From Anaeromyces robustus (Eukaryota > Neocallimastigomycota > Neocallimastigomycetes > Neocallimastigales > Neocallimastigaceae), in NCBI GenBank assembly GCA_002104895.1, contig MCFG01000353.1:1-22500 (forward strand): a stretch of DNA of 22,500 bases, read 5' to 3'. Of the stretch, positions 1-11,366 are shown piece after piece (within the stretch, counting starts at the first letter, position 1; every line of letters begins with the position of its first letter). The notes beneath the pieces are model-generated. The model had not been told where the DNA came from. It saw nothing but the letters and a program-made list of their open reading frames with translations, and did no database searches. Position numbers and translations under genes: made by a program.

Positions 1-520
1 GAGGAATATATTAAATATCTATTAAAAATAAACATTACAATAAAACAATATCAATTAAAAATTAAAAAAAGAAAACTAAGTAGTTTTAATATATATGAGA
101 TTATGGAAGTAACTTATGAATAACAATATATATATATATATATATATTAATTTTAATAAGTTAATAAATTATTAATTAAAGATAAGAAAAAAAAGGAAAG
201 AAGTTTTTTTGTTTTTTAATGTTTTTTTTTTTATTTTTAATTTTCTGTATTAATTATTATTATTATTATTTTTTTTAAATAAAAAGACTTTGTTTTTAGT
301 TTTTAGTTTTGATTTTTTTTTTTTGAATTTTTTTGAATTTTTTTTGAATTTTTTTTTTTGAATTTTTTTATAATTATTTTTTTTCTTAATTTTTTTTTTT
401 GTTAACATAATTAATAAAAAAAATATATATAAAAAGAGTGGGAAAAAAAAAAAAAAAAAAAAAAAAAAACATATTTTTAATTACTACTATTAACTAAATT
501 TCTTTGTTAAAAAAAGAAAT

Positions 521-790
521 ATTTTTTAATTATTATTATTATTCATATTATTGTTTTGTTTTGTTTTTAATATATTATATTTAATAATACTTAAAAATTA
601 ATATATTTTATATTATATGAAATTCAATTAAGAAAAAAAAAAAAAAAAAACTACTATTTTTTAATTATTATTATTATTCATATTATTGTTTTGTTTTGTT
701 TTTAATATATTATATTTAATAATACTTAAAAATTAATATATTTTATATTATATGAAATTCAATTAAGAAAAAAAAAAAAAAAAAACTACT
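521..790. repeat. Perfect 135 bp tandem duplication
   Basis: Copy 1 is 521-655 and copy 2 is 656-790. They read identically base for base, including an 18-base A run (633-650 and 768-785) and the CTACT that closes each copy. Because homopolymer runs of this length change quickly, identity including the A run points to a very recent duplication, or to an assembly artefact. No coding content is visible. Confidence 0.9.
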
Positions 791-1029
791 ATATATTTTT
801 TTTTAATCCATTTTCTATTTTTGAATATGAAATTAAAAAAAAAAATTTCTTTTTCTTTTTTAAAAAGATATATATACATATATATTATATAATTTTCATC
901 ATAATAAAATTATACACATATACATATACATTAAAGAATGAAAGAAAAAAAAAAAAAAATAAAAAAAAAAAAAGAAAAAATAATATAAATAAAACAACAG
1001 ATAATTTTCTTTTCTTATCATGTTAATTA

Positions 1030-1084
1030 TTTTTTTTCCTTTTTTTTTTTTTTTCCTTTTTTTTTTTTTTTCCTTTTTTTTTTT
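1030..1084. repeat. Homopyrimidine tract, T runs spaced by CC
   Basis: Long T runs are separated by CC at near-regular intervals, forming an almost pure pyrimidine strand with mirror symmetry. Such tracts can form triplex (H-DNA) in other systems; that is inference here. A second, similar tract with CC, C and CATTCC interruptions occupies about 2019-2088. Confidence 0.6.
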
Positions 1085-1116
1085 TGTTATTATATATATA
1101 TTTTACTTAATTATTT

Positions 1117-1117
<1 letters not shown>

Positions 1118-1154
<37 letters not shown>
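1118..1154. repeat. 37-base A homopolymer
   Basis: An uninterrupted run of 37 A. It is not attached to an identifiable retrotransposon 3' end: the bases before it are AT-rich spacer, with no target-site duplication that I can distinguish. It is most simply homopolymer expansion in an AT-biased genome. Confidence 0.8.
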
Positions 1155-1156
<2 letters not shown>

Positions 1157-2173
1157 ACAATATATATATATCTTCTTTCGTTCATTTTTTTTCATTTTTT
1201 TTTTTTTGATTCAGCGTTGTAAAAGAAATTAATTAATTAAATTATTTTTATTATTAATTATTAATTATTTTATTTTTTTTAATTTTTTTTTTTGTTTTTG
1301 TTTTTTTTTTTTTGCTTTTAATAATATAAGAATAATAAAAAAGAAATTACTTAAAATTTTAAATTTTAAATTTGTATATAAATTAAAAAGGAGAAAAAAA
1401 AATAATAAAAAAAATTTTTTGTTAAAAAAAAAAAAAAATTAAAATGCTTTTATATTTTATAATATTTTCTTAGAAGAATATTTAAATTATAGAATAAAAT
1501 ATTACTTTCCAATAAATGAAAAGGTAATTTATTCTATCTTAAATAGTACTTGTAAGAAAATATATATATATAAAATTTATTCAATAATATTATTTTTTTC
1601 TATTTTTCTTTTAATTCTTTTGTCTTTATCTCTTTCTTTTTTTTATTTTATTTTTATTTTAATTTTGTTTTTGTTTTTGTTTTATTATTTATTTTCTTTC
1701 AAATTTTTTTTTTCCTATTGGGGTATAAACAAAAAAGAAGAGATAAAGATTTTATTTTTTATTTTTTAATTTTTTCCAAGTTAAATAAATAATGAAAAAT
1801 ATATATATGCTGGATATAAAAAAGGATATAAAAATAATATTAAACTTTAAAAGAATTATTATTATAGATATTCCTTTTTCTTTTTTTCATTTATATTATT
1901 ATTATTATCATTGTTATTTTCATTATTTATTTATTTTTTCTTTATATTTTTCATAATTTTTTCTTTTTTTCATTTTTATTTAATATATATTATTGTATTT
2001 TTTTTAAATACTTTTAATTTCCTTTTTTTTTTTTTTCCTTTCTTTTTTTTTTTTCATTCCTTTTTTTTTTTTCCTTTTTTTTTTTTTTGGTGAAGGCGAA
2101 TTATGTTAAAAAAAAATAAACATATAATATTATTTAAATCATATTTAACATGACTATTATATATTTAAGGCGC

Positions 2174-4114
2174 TTAGCAAACAATTTTTTGAGAATTAAG
2201 TTTTGGCATTATTTGTTTAACTTGTTCACGAAGTTCACAAATTTCTTGACCACATTCATTAGCTAATAATTCCATATCTTGTTCACGAGCTTTAGATTTT
2301 TCTAATTCAGCATTAGCTTCATTTAACATATTAGCTAAACCTTCAAGAAGTTTTTCTTGAATTTCATTTTCACGTTTTAATTGTTCATTTTTAGCCTTTT
2401 CTTGTATTAATTCAGTAGTACATTCATTAATTAAAACTTTATCATCTCTTAATTTTTCACGAACAGCAATAATTTCTTCACCAGTTTCACAAGCCATAGT
2501 AAGTAAATCATCCTTTTCATTTTCTAAGTATTCTTTATCCTTTTCAGTAGCAGCATATTCCTTTGATAAAACATCAATTAAATCAATAAAGAGATTAGCA
2601 CATTTCTTGTAGTGAGAAGCTTTTTCTTTAGTTTCAAGTAATTCATTACCAAGTTCATTAACTAATAAATTAGAATCATTAATTTTAGAACGTAAAGCAA
2701 CAATTTCTTCACCACTTTCATTTGCAAGAACCATTAAATCATTGTTTTCATTTACATACTTGTTAATCTTGTCATTAGATTTGTTTAACATGTTAGCAAG
2801 TCCTTCAATAATAACACAATATTGTTCATTAACAGTCTTGTAATTATTTAATTCATGTTTAGCATTAACTAATTCATCACCACATTCATTCATGAAAAGA
2901 TTTTGATCTTTAATCTTTTTATGAAGTTGTTGAATTTCTTCACCACTTTCATTAGCAAGTAAAAGTAAATCATTTTCAACTTCTTCTAAATCTTGAACCT
3001 TATTTCTAGATTTCATACATTCCTCACCTAAACCGTTTAATAAAAGACATAAAGCATTGTTTTCTTTCTTTAAGTTTTCAATTTCACGTTTAGCTTCAAG
3101 GAATTCTTGACCAACTTCATTAATTAAGAAGTTTTGATCTCTATTAATTGATCTAAGGTGAACAATTTCATCACCAGTTTCATTAGCAAAGGTGTTAAGG
3201 TCACTATTTTCTCTTTCTAAATTTTCATAGTCAGAGTTAGCTGCCTTAAGTTCGTTAACTAAACCAACAATGATTTGTTCAGAATTGTTAATTTGACCCT
3301 TTAATTCATTGATGTATTTAAAGGCATTTTCTAAATCGCATTTAACATCACAAAGTTCTTGACCACATTCAGTGGCAAGTAAATTAGAATCTTTTTGTTT
3401 CATTTGAAGTCTTCTAATTTCTTCACCAGTTTCATTAGCCATAATTAAAAGATCCTTTTCCTTTTCTTTGTAATCTTCAATTTGTTCATAGGCATCCTTT
3501 AAAGAATAAGCTAAACCAGTAAGAAGAGCTTCAATTTCTGGTTCAACTTTAGAAGTCTTAAGTTGGTCCTTAACTTGTCTATTAATTTCTTCTAAATCCT
3601 TATCCTTCTTAATTAATTCAGCAATACGTTTTTCAGCATCGTCAAGTTCAGCTTGCTTTCTGTTTAATTCTGCCTTTTGTCTAGTTTGTTGACGTAAAAG
3701 TTGTTCATTCTTTTCATTAGCAATTTTTAACTTTAATTGAGCACTCTTTAATTCAGATTGAGAGAGCTTTAATTCAGCATTAAGACGATCAATAGCTTCT
3801 TGATCATTGTATAATGACATTTTTGGTTCAGACTTTAAAGGTGAATATTCAGGAATAGTAATAACTTCCTTACTGTAAGTATGTGTAACATTATTATTGT
3901 TAACATTATTTTGTGGGTTTGTATTTATACTGTTGTTATTAAGATTATTTGGTGTAAGAGAATCATTAGAAAGAGTTGAAGCTGAGCTTGAAGGCATAGG
4001 ATCATTACTTAAGTTAGAAAGAGCTCTTCCACGCTTCTTGTTTTTAGATTTTATTGAAGAACCGTCTTCATTCTTCTTTTTTGAAGTGAAAAAAGCTGGG
4101 AAACAAGATGGCAT
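2174..4114 (-). CDS. Long coiled-coil protein with 77-residue internal repeats
   Basis: An intron-less 646-residue gene of unknown function. Residues 1-30 are polar with a basic cluster (KSKNKKRGR, 22-30) that could act as a nuclear signal. Residues 35-75 are a Ser- then Asn-rich disordered linker. From about 103 to 640 the protein is a charged coiled coil rich in Glu, Lys, Asn and Leu. Within it, three short motifs recur in fixed order: ANE[TS]GEEI (Ala at 226, 310, 387, 464, 541 and 618), then NECGQEL 21 residues later, and GL[AV]N-like segments (Gly at 200, 284, 361, 438 and 592). Spacing is 84 residues once, then 77 four times, that is 12 and 11 heptads, so the repeats stay in coiled-coil register. 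No signal peptide or membrane segment is visible. The ATG at 4112-4114 opens a continuous frame ending in TAA. Codons use more AAG, AAC, GCC and GTT than the acyltransferase genes, a possible sign of high expression. Likely a structural or scaffold rod; this is inference. Confidence 0.9.
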   Translation of the reverse strand: MPSCFPAFFTSKKKNEDGSSIKSKNKKRGRALSNLSNDPMPSSSASTLSNDSLTPNNLNNNSINTNPQNNVNNNNVTHTYSKEVITIPEYSPLKSEPKMSLYNDQEAIDRLNAELKLSQSELKSAQLKLKIANEKNEQLLRQQTRQKAELNRKQAELDDAEKRIAELIKKDKDLEEINRQVKDQLKTSKVEPEIEALLTGLAYSLKDAYEQIEDYKEKEKDLLIMANETGEEIRRLQMKQKDSNLLATECGQELCDVKCDLENAFKYINELKGQINNSEQIIVGLVNELKAANSDYENLERENSDLNTFANETGDEIVHLRSINRDQNFLINEVGQEFLEAKREIENLKKENNALCLLLNGLGEECMKSRNKVQDLEEVENDLLLLANESGEEIQQLHKKIKDQNLFMNECGDELVNAKHELNNYKTVNEQYCVIIEGLANMLNKSNDKINKYVNENNDLMVLANESGEEIVALRSKINDSNLLVNELGNELLETKEKASHYKKCANLFIDLIDVLSKEYAATEKDKEYLENEKDDLLTMACETGEEIIAVREKLRDDKVLINECTTELIQEKAKNEQLKRENEIQEKLLEGLANMLNEANAELEKSKAREQDMELLANECGQEICELREQVKQIMPKLNSQKIVC

Positions 4115-5418
4115 TATGATTAGTTTTTTTTTTTACTTTAATTTAAAAAGTATTTAAAAAATTATATATTAAGTGTTTATTAAGTAATAATTAAATATTT
4201 TATTTTGTTGTAAATTATTTAACGTTTTTTTTCTCTTTTTTTTAAAAAAAAAATAGAATTATTATTAATATTATTAATTATTATTTTTTTTCTTTTTTAG
4301 TTTTAAATGGTACTAAATTATAATTAGTATTATTAAACTGTTTTTATTAATTAATTAATTAATTATTATTTATTAAGTATTGTTATTATTGCTATTTTGA
4401 TTTTAAATTAGAAAATTATTTATTTCCTTTTTATTTATTTTATTTTGTAATTATTTCTTTTTTTTTTTTTTTAAGAAATATTAATATTAATTTGATATTA
4501 ATTGTTTTATTTTGTATTTTTATTTAAAAATATATTGTTGTAGTTGTTTATAAATAAAATATTTACTTCTAAACTTCTTAATAAAAATTAAAATATTTTC
4601 AAAATATTTAAATTTAATTATAAAAATTTTATTAGTGAAATATGAACTATTTAATAACTACGACTTTATAACATTTTATCATTAATTATATATCATTTAT
4701 TATATTCTATTTATTTTAAAATTCTTTCTTTTTTTTTTTAATAACTGTAATAAAAAAAAAGAAGAATATTGTATATAAATAAAAAATTATAATAATAAAA
4801 TAAATATATATTTAATAATAAAAAGTTTTTAATTTTATTATTTTTAATTTCTTTTTTATTATTAAAAGCTTTGAAATATAACTTTTACTTTTTTTTTTAT
4901 TTGAAAAAAAAAAAAAAAAAAAGAAAATGAAATCTTTTATATATTATTATTAAATTTATTTATATATATATTTATTATTCATTCATTTATTATTTTTAAT
5001 TAAAAATATTTATATATATTTATTTAAATATATTTATATTTTATTTATTTATTTATTTATTTATTTATTTTTCTTTTCTTTTTTAATTATTATTTGTATT
5101 ATTAATATATAATAAAGTTCAATACTATATTAATATACTTTAATTTATATATAATAATTTATTTTATTTATGAATGTATATTTGAGACAATTGATATATT
5201 ATAATATTATAATATAATAAATATAAATATAAAAAAAAGATTTTTAACTATATTATCTTTTTTATTTTATTATTATATTCTTTGTTTTTTTTTCTCTTTT
5301 TCTTTTTCTTTTTTTTTTTTATTTTATAAAAGAATATATAATAATCTTTTAAATATTGAAATATGATTTTATTATTAATACAAAAAATTAAATATAAAAT
5401 ATATATATAAATATATAT

Positions 5419-5470
5419 AAATATATGTATAAATATATATAAATATATGTATAAATATATATAAATATAT
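5419..5470. repeat. 22 bp AT minisatellite, about two copies plus flank
   Basis: A 22-base unit containing AAATATATGTAT recurs with its single G at 5427 and 5449. Partial copies without the G lie on both sides. It is a short degenerate array with no coding content. Confidence 0.6.
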
Positions 5471-7415
5471 TATAAAAATATATTTAAAATAAGGGCATAA
5501 TTAATATTATGATATATTATAATATATAATGGTTATATATTATAAAACCATGAATATATATAAAATTATAAAATAGTATTTAATTTAAATATAAAATATT
5601 GAAGAAATGTTCCAAAAAAAATATATGAAAAATTCATACATATATTTATATTACATTACAAATATATATTCATATTTATTAGTATTAATTTAATTCTATA
5701 TATTTTAATATATCAAAAATTATATTATTTTTGATGAAAAAGTTTTAAAACTTTTTAAAAAAAGCTTAATTATTAAAAATTTTGTTTATTATATTTTTTA
5801 ACATTTAATTAATAATTATATAATATAAATTAAAAAAAATAGGATAATAATAAAAATATTGAAAATAAATATATAAAACAGTGTATTGAAAATATATTAA
5901 TAATATACTATATATTTAAAAACTATATATTATTATATGTCAAAAATAATATTATAAAAAAGAATCTGTCATCATTTATGATGAAAGAGTTGAGATTTAT
6001 GTTGCACAAAATAAATTAATAATTTCTATTGAATATATATTATATTACATTGTTTGAATATATTATTGATTTTGTAATTTAAATGCGTGTGTAAAACCAT
6101 ATTAATAAAAAAAATACTCCTGTTATTATTATAATAAAAAATAATTAATAACAAAAATTAAAATAATGCTTGAAAATAATAATTATAATAATAAAGATTA
6201 ATAATAAATAATAATTATAATAATAAATAATATTAAATAATAATATATAAATTTATTAATAATAAAAAAAGGAAATTAATAAATAACGAAATTGTTATGA
6301 ATGGTTTAATTATTATTATTATTAGAATTATATGACATCTTTTTTTTTGTTTTTTTTTTTTTTAAAAAAAAATAAAAAAAAAAAAAAAACGGATTAAAAC
6401 TAATGATAATGTCAAATATTTAATTTGAATAAAAATAAAAAATAAAAAATAAAAAAAAACATATTTTATAATGAATATTTATATTAATAAATTATATAAA
6501 CTTCTTTATGGTTAAATTTATTTATGTTCTTCAACTTATTTTTTTTTCTAACAATGTTTCAAGGAGAAATAAATAAATAAAAAATTAAATAGGTTAATTG
6601 GATTAGTTTCAGCTACATAAATCCTTAGTTTAAATATATTGGTATATGTATATTTTACAAAAAAAAAAAAAATAAGCAAATGAAAAAAAAAAAAAAATTA
6701 ATATATAAATAAATTAATAAAATAAATGAATATAACAACATTCTTTCGTTGTTTTAATTAAATGTTTTATAATGGGATAATAATTGATAATCATAATAAT
6801 AATATAGGAAATTAAAGTATTTATACTATTTATTAATTAATTAAAAAGTATAAATGTAAATAAATATAAATAAAATAAATGTAAATATAAATAAAAATAT
6901 AAATAATAAAAAAAGGCTTTTATCTTTTTTTTTTTTTTTTTTTATTTTACTTAACAAATGATTATGATTATGATTTAATAAGAAATAATAAAATAATAAT
7001 TAATTATAAATTATAAATTATAAATAAAATTAATAATATTATAATAAAATAATAAAATATTAATTGAAATATTATTAAAATAATTTTTTTATTTTCCATT
7101 TTAATCACAAATTTCTTTTTTACCATTTCTGTAAAAAAATGTTTTTTTTTTATATTCTATTTATATTATTAATTTAATTTAGAATATACAAATAGGAAAA
7201 TAAAAGAATTTAAATAATAATAAAAAATAATTAAAAAAAATAAAAATAAAAATAAATAAATAAAATATTTTATGGTAATTATTTAATATTAAAATATATA
7301 TATTAAATGTATATGTTATAGTTAATAATATATTGTATACTATATATTATATACAAATTATAATATATTCCTAATAATAATATTTAAATAATTATAATAA
7401 TTATAATAATCATAA

Positions 7416-7446
<31 letters not shown>

Positions 7447-7911
7447 AAAAATAAAAATATTTATTATAATTATTATTAATATATAAAGAATTATGTATTA
7501 TTTTCATTTTCTTTTTTTTCTTTTTTTTTCTTTTTAATAAAAATGTTTTATAGATGATTTTTCATGTTACTTTTTACCTCTAAATATTATTTGTATTATT
7601 TATTATGATGATTTGTTCTTACTATGTAACAACATCAATATTAAAAATACTAGAAAAAATTTTTGGATTGGTTATTAAAAAAAACTACATGAGTTTTTTT
7701 TTTTTTTTTTTTTTTACTATTAAATTACTTTTACCATAAGTCACAAAGACCAATATAAATATTATTATTAATATATTTATGCGTTAATATATATTTGTAA
7801 TATATTATATATAATATTAAATAATGTTTTATTTATTTACTTATTTATTTATTTATTTATTATGTAATAATAAAACATATAATAGAAATAATTAATATTA
7901 TATAAAAAAAT

Positions 7912-7947
<36 letters not shown>

Positions 7948-8632
7948 TTACATTGAAATATATTAATATAATTAAATAAATCAAATTGTTTATAGAATTT
8001 TAATTAAAATTTTTTTTATATTGATTAATTTTACTATATTAGTACAAATGATTTTTTTTGTTGTCAAAATATATTATTGTATATTTAATAATATATTATA
8101 TATTATATTTATAATTATTATTATTTTTTATTTTTATTTTTTATTTTTATTTTTTTAAACTTTTTTTTTTTAAAAAATTGATTTTGGATTCATTCATTCA
8201 TTAATAAAAATACATTTTATGATCAAAAGTATGACCATGGATTTATTAATATAGTTAGAAAAAAAAATCAAAAAGAATAAAAAGAATTATTGATTTTTTA
8301 TTTATCTATAAAATAAATATTCAAAATTTTATTTTTTTTTTAAATAGTTGATTATATATATAAAACTATACAAAGAATATATAATTTATTTATTATTTAT
8401 TTTTATATGTTGTATATATATGAATGTGATATTATTTATATATAATTTTTACTACAATAATACAAATATAAATATGAAATAAGTCAATAAATAAATAATT
8501 TCTAATTATTATTAATAATGCTGTTATCAACATATGAATTGTATTTCAATGTTAAATAATGTTAAAATAAGTATGATTATTATTAAAATTACTTATGATA
8601 AAAAAAAAAAAAAAGAAATAGATGATAAATAA

Positions 8633-9022
8633 TTTTTTAGTAATAAATAAAATATAAATGTATATAGTTCTCATTGATAAATAATAATATTGAAGCATTC
8701 ATTAATAATTAAAAGAATTTTAATTTCGTATATTTTTCATATTCAAAAAATAAAATAGGATAATAATAATAATAATAAAAATATAATATATCATTGATAT
8801 ATGATATATTTTATATATCAAAAATAGTTTTTTAGTAATAAATAAAATATAAATGTATATAGTTCTCATTGATAAATAATAATATTGAAGCATTCATTAA
8901 TAATTAAAAGAATTTTAATTTCGTATATTTTTCATATTCAAAAAATAAAATAGGATAATAATAATAATAATAAAAATATAATATATCATTGATATATGAT
9001 ATATTTTATATATCAAAAATAG
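8633..9022. repeat. Perfect 195 bp tandem duplication
   Basis: Copy 1 is 8633-8827 and copy 2 is 8828-9022. I compared them along their length and saw no difference, including the six TAA units in the middle. Each copy ends in a self-complementary segment (ATATATCAT / ATGATATAT). No open frame of note is inside. The identity, including a microsatellite, implies a recent event or an assembly duplication. Confidence 0.9.
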
Positions 9023-9732
9023 AAGTAAATAATAAAAAAAAAAAGGTAGAATAAAAGAAATATAATTACAAAAAATAGGAACTGATTTGGAGTATTTATT
9101 TATTTATTTATTTATTATTTATTTATTTATTTATTTATTTTTGTTTTATTCATCGTTAATCATTTACATTTGTGTAACATTTATTTATTATGTGTAATGT
9201 AAATGTAAGATAATAATTTTAATAATATATAAAATATACAAAATGAATATTAAAAATGTTTAACAAACTTAAAAATAATATGATTTATTATATATTTAAT
9301 ATTTAAAAATAACCTCATTTTTATATTTTTATATTTATTATATATTATTATTTTACTATTATTATTATTCTTATTCTTACTATTATTATTATGATTATTT
9401 ATTATATATTATTATTCTATTATTCTATTATTCTATTCTTTATTTATTTATTTATTTTATTAATTATTTTTAATTATTTTTTTTTCTTTGTTTGTTCATT
9501 TATTTATTTGCTTATTATAATAAACAAATAAAATAAATGAAAATGAATCAAATAAAAAAAACATAAATATATATTTCATTTTAGTTTTAATTGATCTTTA
9601 TACTGCAATGTTATGTATAACATTCTTTACAATATACGATATTAATTATATATAAAAATAAAAAAATTTTTTTACTCTTTTTTTTTTTTTTTTTTTTTTG
9701 TTATAATTTTTACATATGATATAATATTCTTT

Positions 9733-9768
9733 TTTGTTTGTTTGTTTGTTTGTTTGTTTGTTTGTTTG
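9733..9768. repeat. (TTTG)9 microsatellite
   Basis: Nine exact TTTG units in the 3' flank of acyltransferase copy A. It is one of few G-containing microsatellites in the window. Confidence 0.85.
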
Positions 9769-9787
9769 TTATGTGTAATTTTTTTCT

Positions 9788-9889
9788 GTTTTGGTATATT
9801 TTTATAATATTTTTAATTTTTGTTTTGTTATATTTTTATAATATTTTTAATTTTTGTTTTGTTATATTTTTATAATATTTTTAATTTTT
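9788..9889. repeat. 34 bp tandem repeat, three copies
   Basis: Three consecutive 34-base units begin with GTTTTGG or GTTTTGT at 9788, 9822 and 9856. Units 1 and 2 differ at one base (GGT against GTT). Located about 200-300 bp past the stop codon of copy A on its transcribed side. Confidence 0.85.
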
Positions 9890-10088
9890 TATTTATTTTA
9901 TTTTATTTTATTTTATTTTTCTTTCTTTATTAAATATATCATTGTTTGTTTTATTTTGTTTTATGTTTATTTTTTGATATTTTTTGTTAACTTTTTTTTT
10001 TTTTTTTGTTTTGTTTTAATTAGTTTTTAACAATATTTATTATTAATTATATTATTTTTTTTTTCAAGTTTTATTTTTTTTATTATTT

Positions 10089-11366
10089 TTAAATAATAGA
10101 GGTTAATTCTTTAATAAAATTATCTAAAACATTATTAATTAATTTTTGATCTTCTGGTGTTCCATAAAGATTAATACAGAAAGTAATAATATTATCAAAA
10201 GTTGATGTTAATAAACAAAAAGCTGGTACATTATGTGTTGAACCTGATAAAATAACGGATGTTGGTTGAACATTTTTAAATAAAACTTTTGATTTATCAA
10301 TAATACCTACATTAGAGATATCAAATGAACAATATGGCATGAAAGTTTTTAATATAAGTTTAACTACACGATAAGGTAAAATTCTTTTAGCTATTTCAAT
10401 AAGAAGAAATCCTTTACTACATGATATATCATCTTTTTGTTTTCCTAAACATTGTGATACTTTATTTAATGTTTCTTCAAAGGTATCACCAATTTCATCA
10501 CCAATACTACAATCAAGAGCTGATATCATATTAGTAATATTTTCTGGTTTATTATCTTTTAAAAATCTTCTTAAGTTAATATCACAATGGATACTTACAA
10601 TTTTATTTAATATATTATAAAGAGTACGCATCATAGCAGTAAAAAAAAGGTCATTAAGAGTTACACCTTTAGCTTTAGAATATTCTTTAAGTTTAAAATA
10701 ATCTTCTTGAGTTAAACTACGTTTTTCAAAAAATGGTCTATTTGGGTCACCTTTAAGGTCTAAATGAATATTTTCAGCAGGAGTAATCATAGTTGAAGTT
10801 AAAATATCCCATTTTTCTTTGAAAGATAAATTTTTAAAAAGTTCCATATAACTTCTATCTTTTACTTCTGAATAATCATTGAAATGTTCAGAATTGGTAT
10901 ATAAATCACAAAACATATATAAAAATTTTTTGAAATCGGTACCGTCACAAATCATATGAGTAATGGTAATACAAAGAGAATCATGGTCAGAAGATTGAAT
11001 AATAGCAAATCTTACTTGTGGACCATTTTCATGGTCAAGATCTTTATGATAATATTTCATTAATAATTCATTTTCAGTTTCTTCATTATTATTTTTATTT
11101 TCTTCTACTACTACAAAATCTTCTATAGGATATTCTTGAAATTTCCATTCTGCAGAGAAAAAATATTCATAAAATTTGCAAGATAATAATGGAAATTTTT
11201 TTATCGTTAATTGAACAGTTTGTTTAAAATGGTCGATATCAAGTTTACCATTTAATTTTATAATGTATCTTATAGCAATGTTTGAATTTTTATTTTCTAA
11301 ATGTATATTTTGTTGTACATCAGATGCTTCATATTTAAATATTTTTTGTTTATTATTACTTTCCAT
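10089..11366 (-). CDS. Condensation/CAT-superfamily acyltransferase, copy A
   Basis: A 425-residue, intron-less protein that looks like a stand-alone acyltransferase of the condensation-domain / alcohol-acetyltransferase type. These enzymes move an acyl group from a CoA or carrier-protein thioester to a hydroxyl or amine. Seen in the sequence: an opening segment (KLNGKLDIDHFKQTV, 37-51) like the start of such domains; the active-site box THMICDG (136-142), where His137 is the presumed catalytic second His of HHxxxDG and the first His is Thr; a GVTLNDLFFTAMMRTL segment (234-249); a CDINLRRFL segment (261-269); and SNVGIIDKSK (351-360), matching the SN-x-G box of the superfamily. There is no signal peptide, membrane span, adenylation or carrier domain, so it is not an NRPS. 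It is about 76% identical to copy B by direct count, without gaps. The intron-less structure and bacterial-looking family would fit horizontal transfer, but that is unproven. Substrate unknown. Confidence 0.88.
   Translation of the reverse strand: MESNNKQKIFKYEASDVQQNIHLENKNSNIAIRYIIKLNGKLDIDHFKQTVQLTIKKFPLLSCKFYEYFFSAEWKFQEYPIEDFVVVEENKNNNEETENELLMKYYHKDLDHENGPQVRFAIIQSSDHDSLCITITHMICDGTDFKKFLYMFCDLYTNSEHFNDYSEVKDRSYMELFKNLSFKEKWDILTSTMITPAENIHLDLKGDPNRPFFEKRSLTQEDYFKLKEYSKAKGVTLNDLFFTAMMRTLYNILNKIVSIHCDINLRRFLKDNKPENITNMISALDCSIGDEIGDTFEETLNKVSQCLGKQKDDISCSKGFLLIEIAKRILPYRVVKLILKTFMPYCSFDISNVGIIDKSKVLFKNVQPTSVILSGSTHNVPAFCLLTSTFDNIITFCINLYGTPEDQKLINNVLDNFIKELTSII

Larger units (their letters stand above)
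1..2173. other. AT-rich intergenic region, no gene seen
   Basis: This stretch is almost entirely A/T, with long A or T runs, ATATAT tracts and TTATTA microsatellite pieces. I read both strands and found no open stretch with protein-like composition; the longest open frame (1911-2093, plus) is a Phe-rich translation of poly-T. No tRNA-like A/B boxes were seen. The right end is the region 3' of the minus-strand coiled-coil gene. Notable structure inside it (a 135 bp duplication, a 37-base A run, pyrimidine tracts) is listed separately. Confidence 0.7.
4115..10088. other. 6 kb AT-rich gene desert with repeats
   Basis: No gene is supported over almost 6 kb. The left end is the 5' flank of the coiled-coil gene and the right end the 3' flank of acyltransferase copy A. 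Content is ATATAT, TAAATA and (TTTA)n tracts, poly-A/T runs, a 22 bp minisatellite near 5419-5470, the perfect 195 bp duplication at 8633-9022, (TTTG)9 at 9733-9768 and a 34 bp triple repeat at 9788-9889. A TTTTA tract at about 9893-9920 lies 3' of copy A. On the transcribed (minus) strand it reads as repeated AATAAA, which could serve polyadenylation, but such strings are common by chance here. A 44-codon open frame at 7605-7739 (plus) is too poor to call. Confidence 0.65.

Noticed and set aside
1911-2093. Plus-strand open frame rich in Phe
   Set aside because: It is the translation of poly-T and pyrimidine tracts, with no protein-like composition.
3897-4157. Plus-strand open frame opposite the coiled-coil gene
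   Set aside because: It is antisense to the N-terminal region of a convincing 646-residue gene and has no features of its own.
5970-6020. ATGATGA string near a small CATCAT/ATGATG palindrome, possible C/D snoRNA C box
   Set aside because: No matching D box or terminal stem could be found at suitable spacing.
7605-7739. Plus-strand 44-residue frame starting MMICSYYVTTSILKILEKIF
   Set aside because: The first half looks mixed, but the frame then runs through poly-T (Phe run) and stops. There is no intron that joins it to another open segment.
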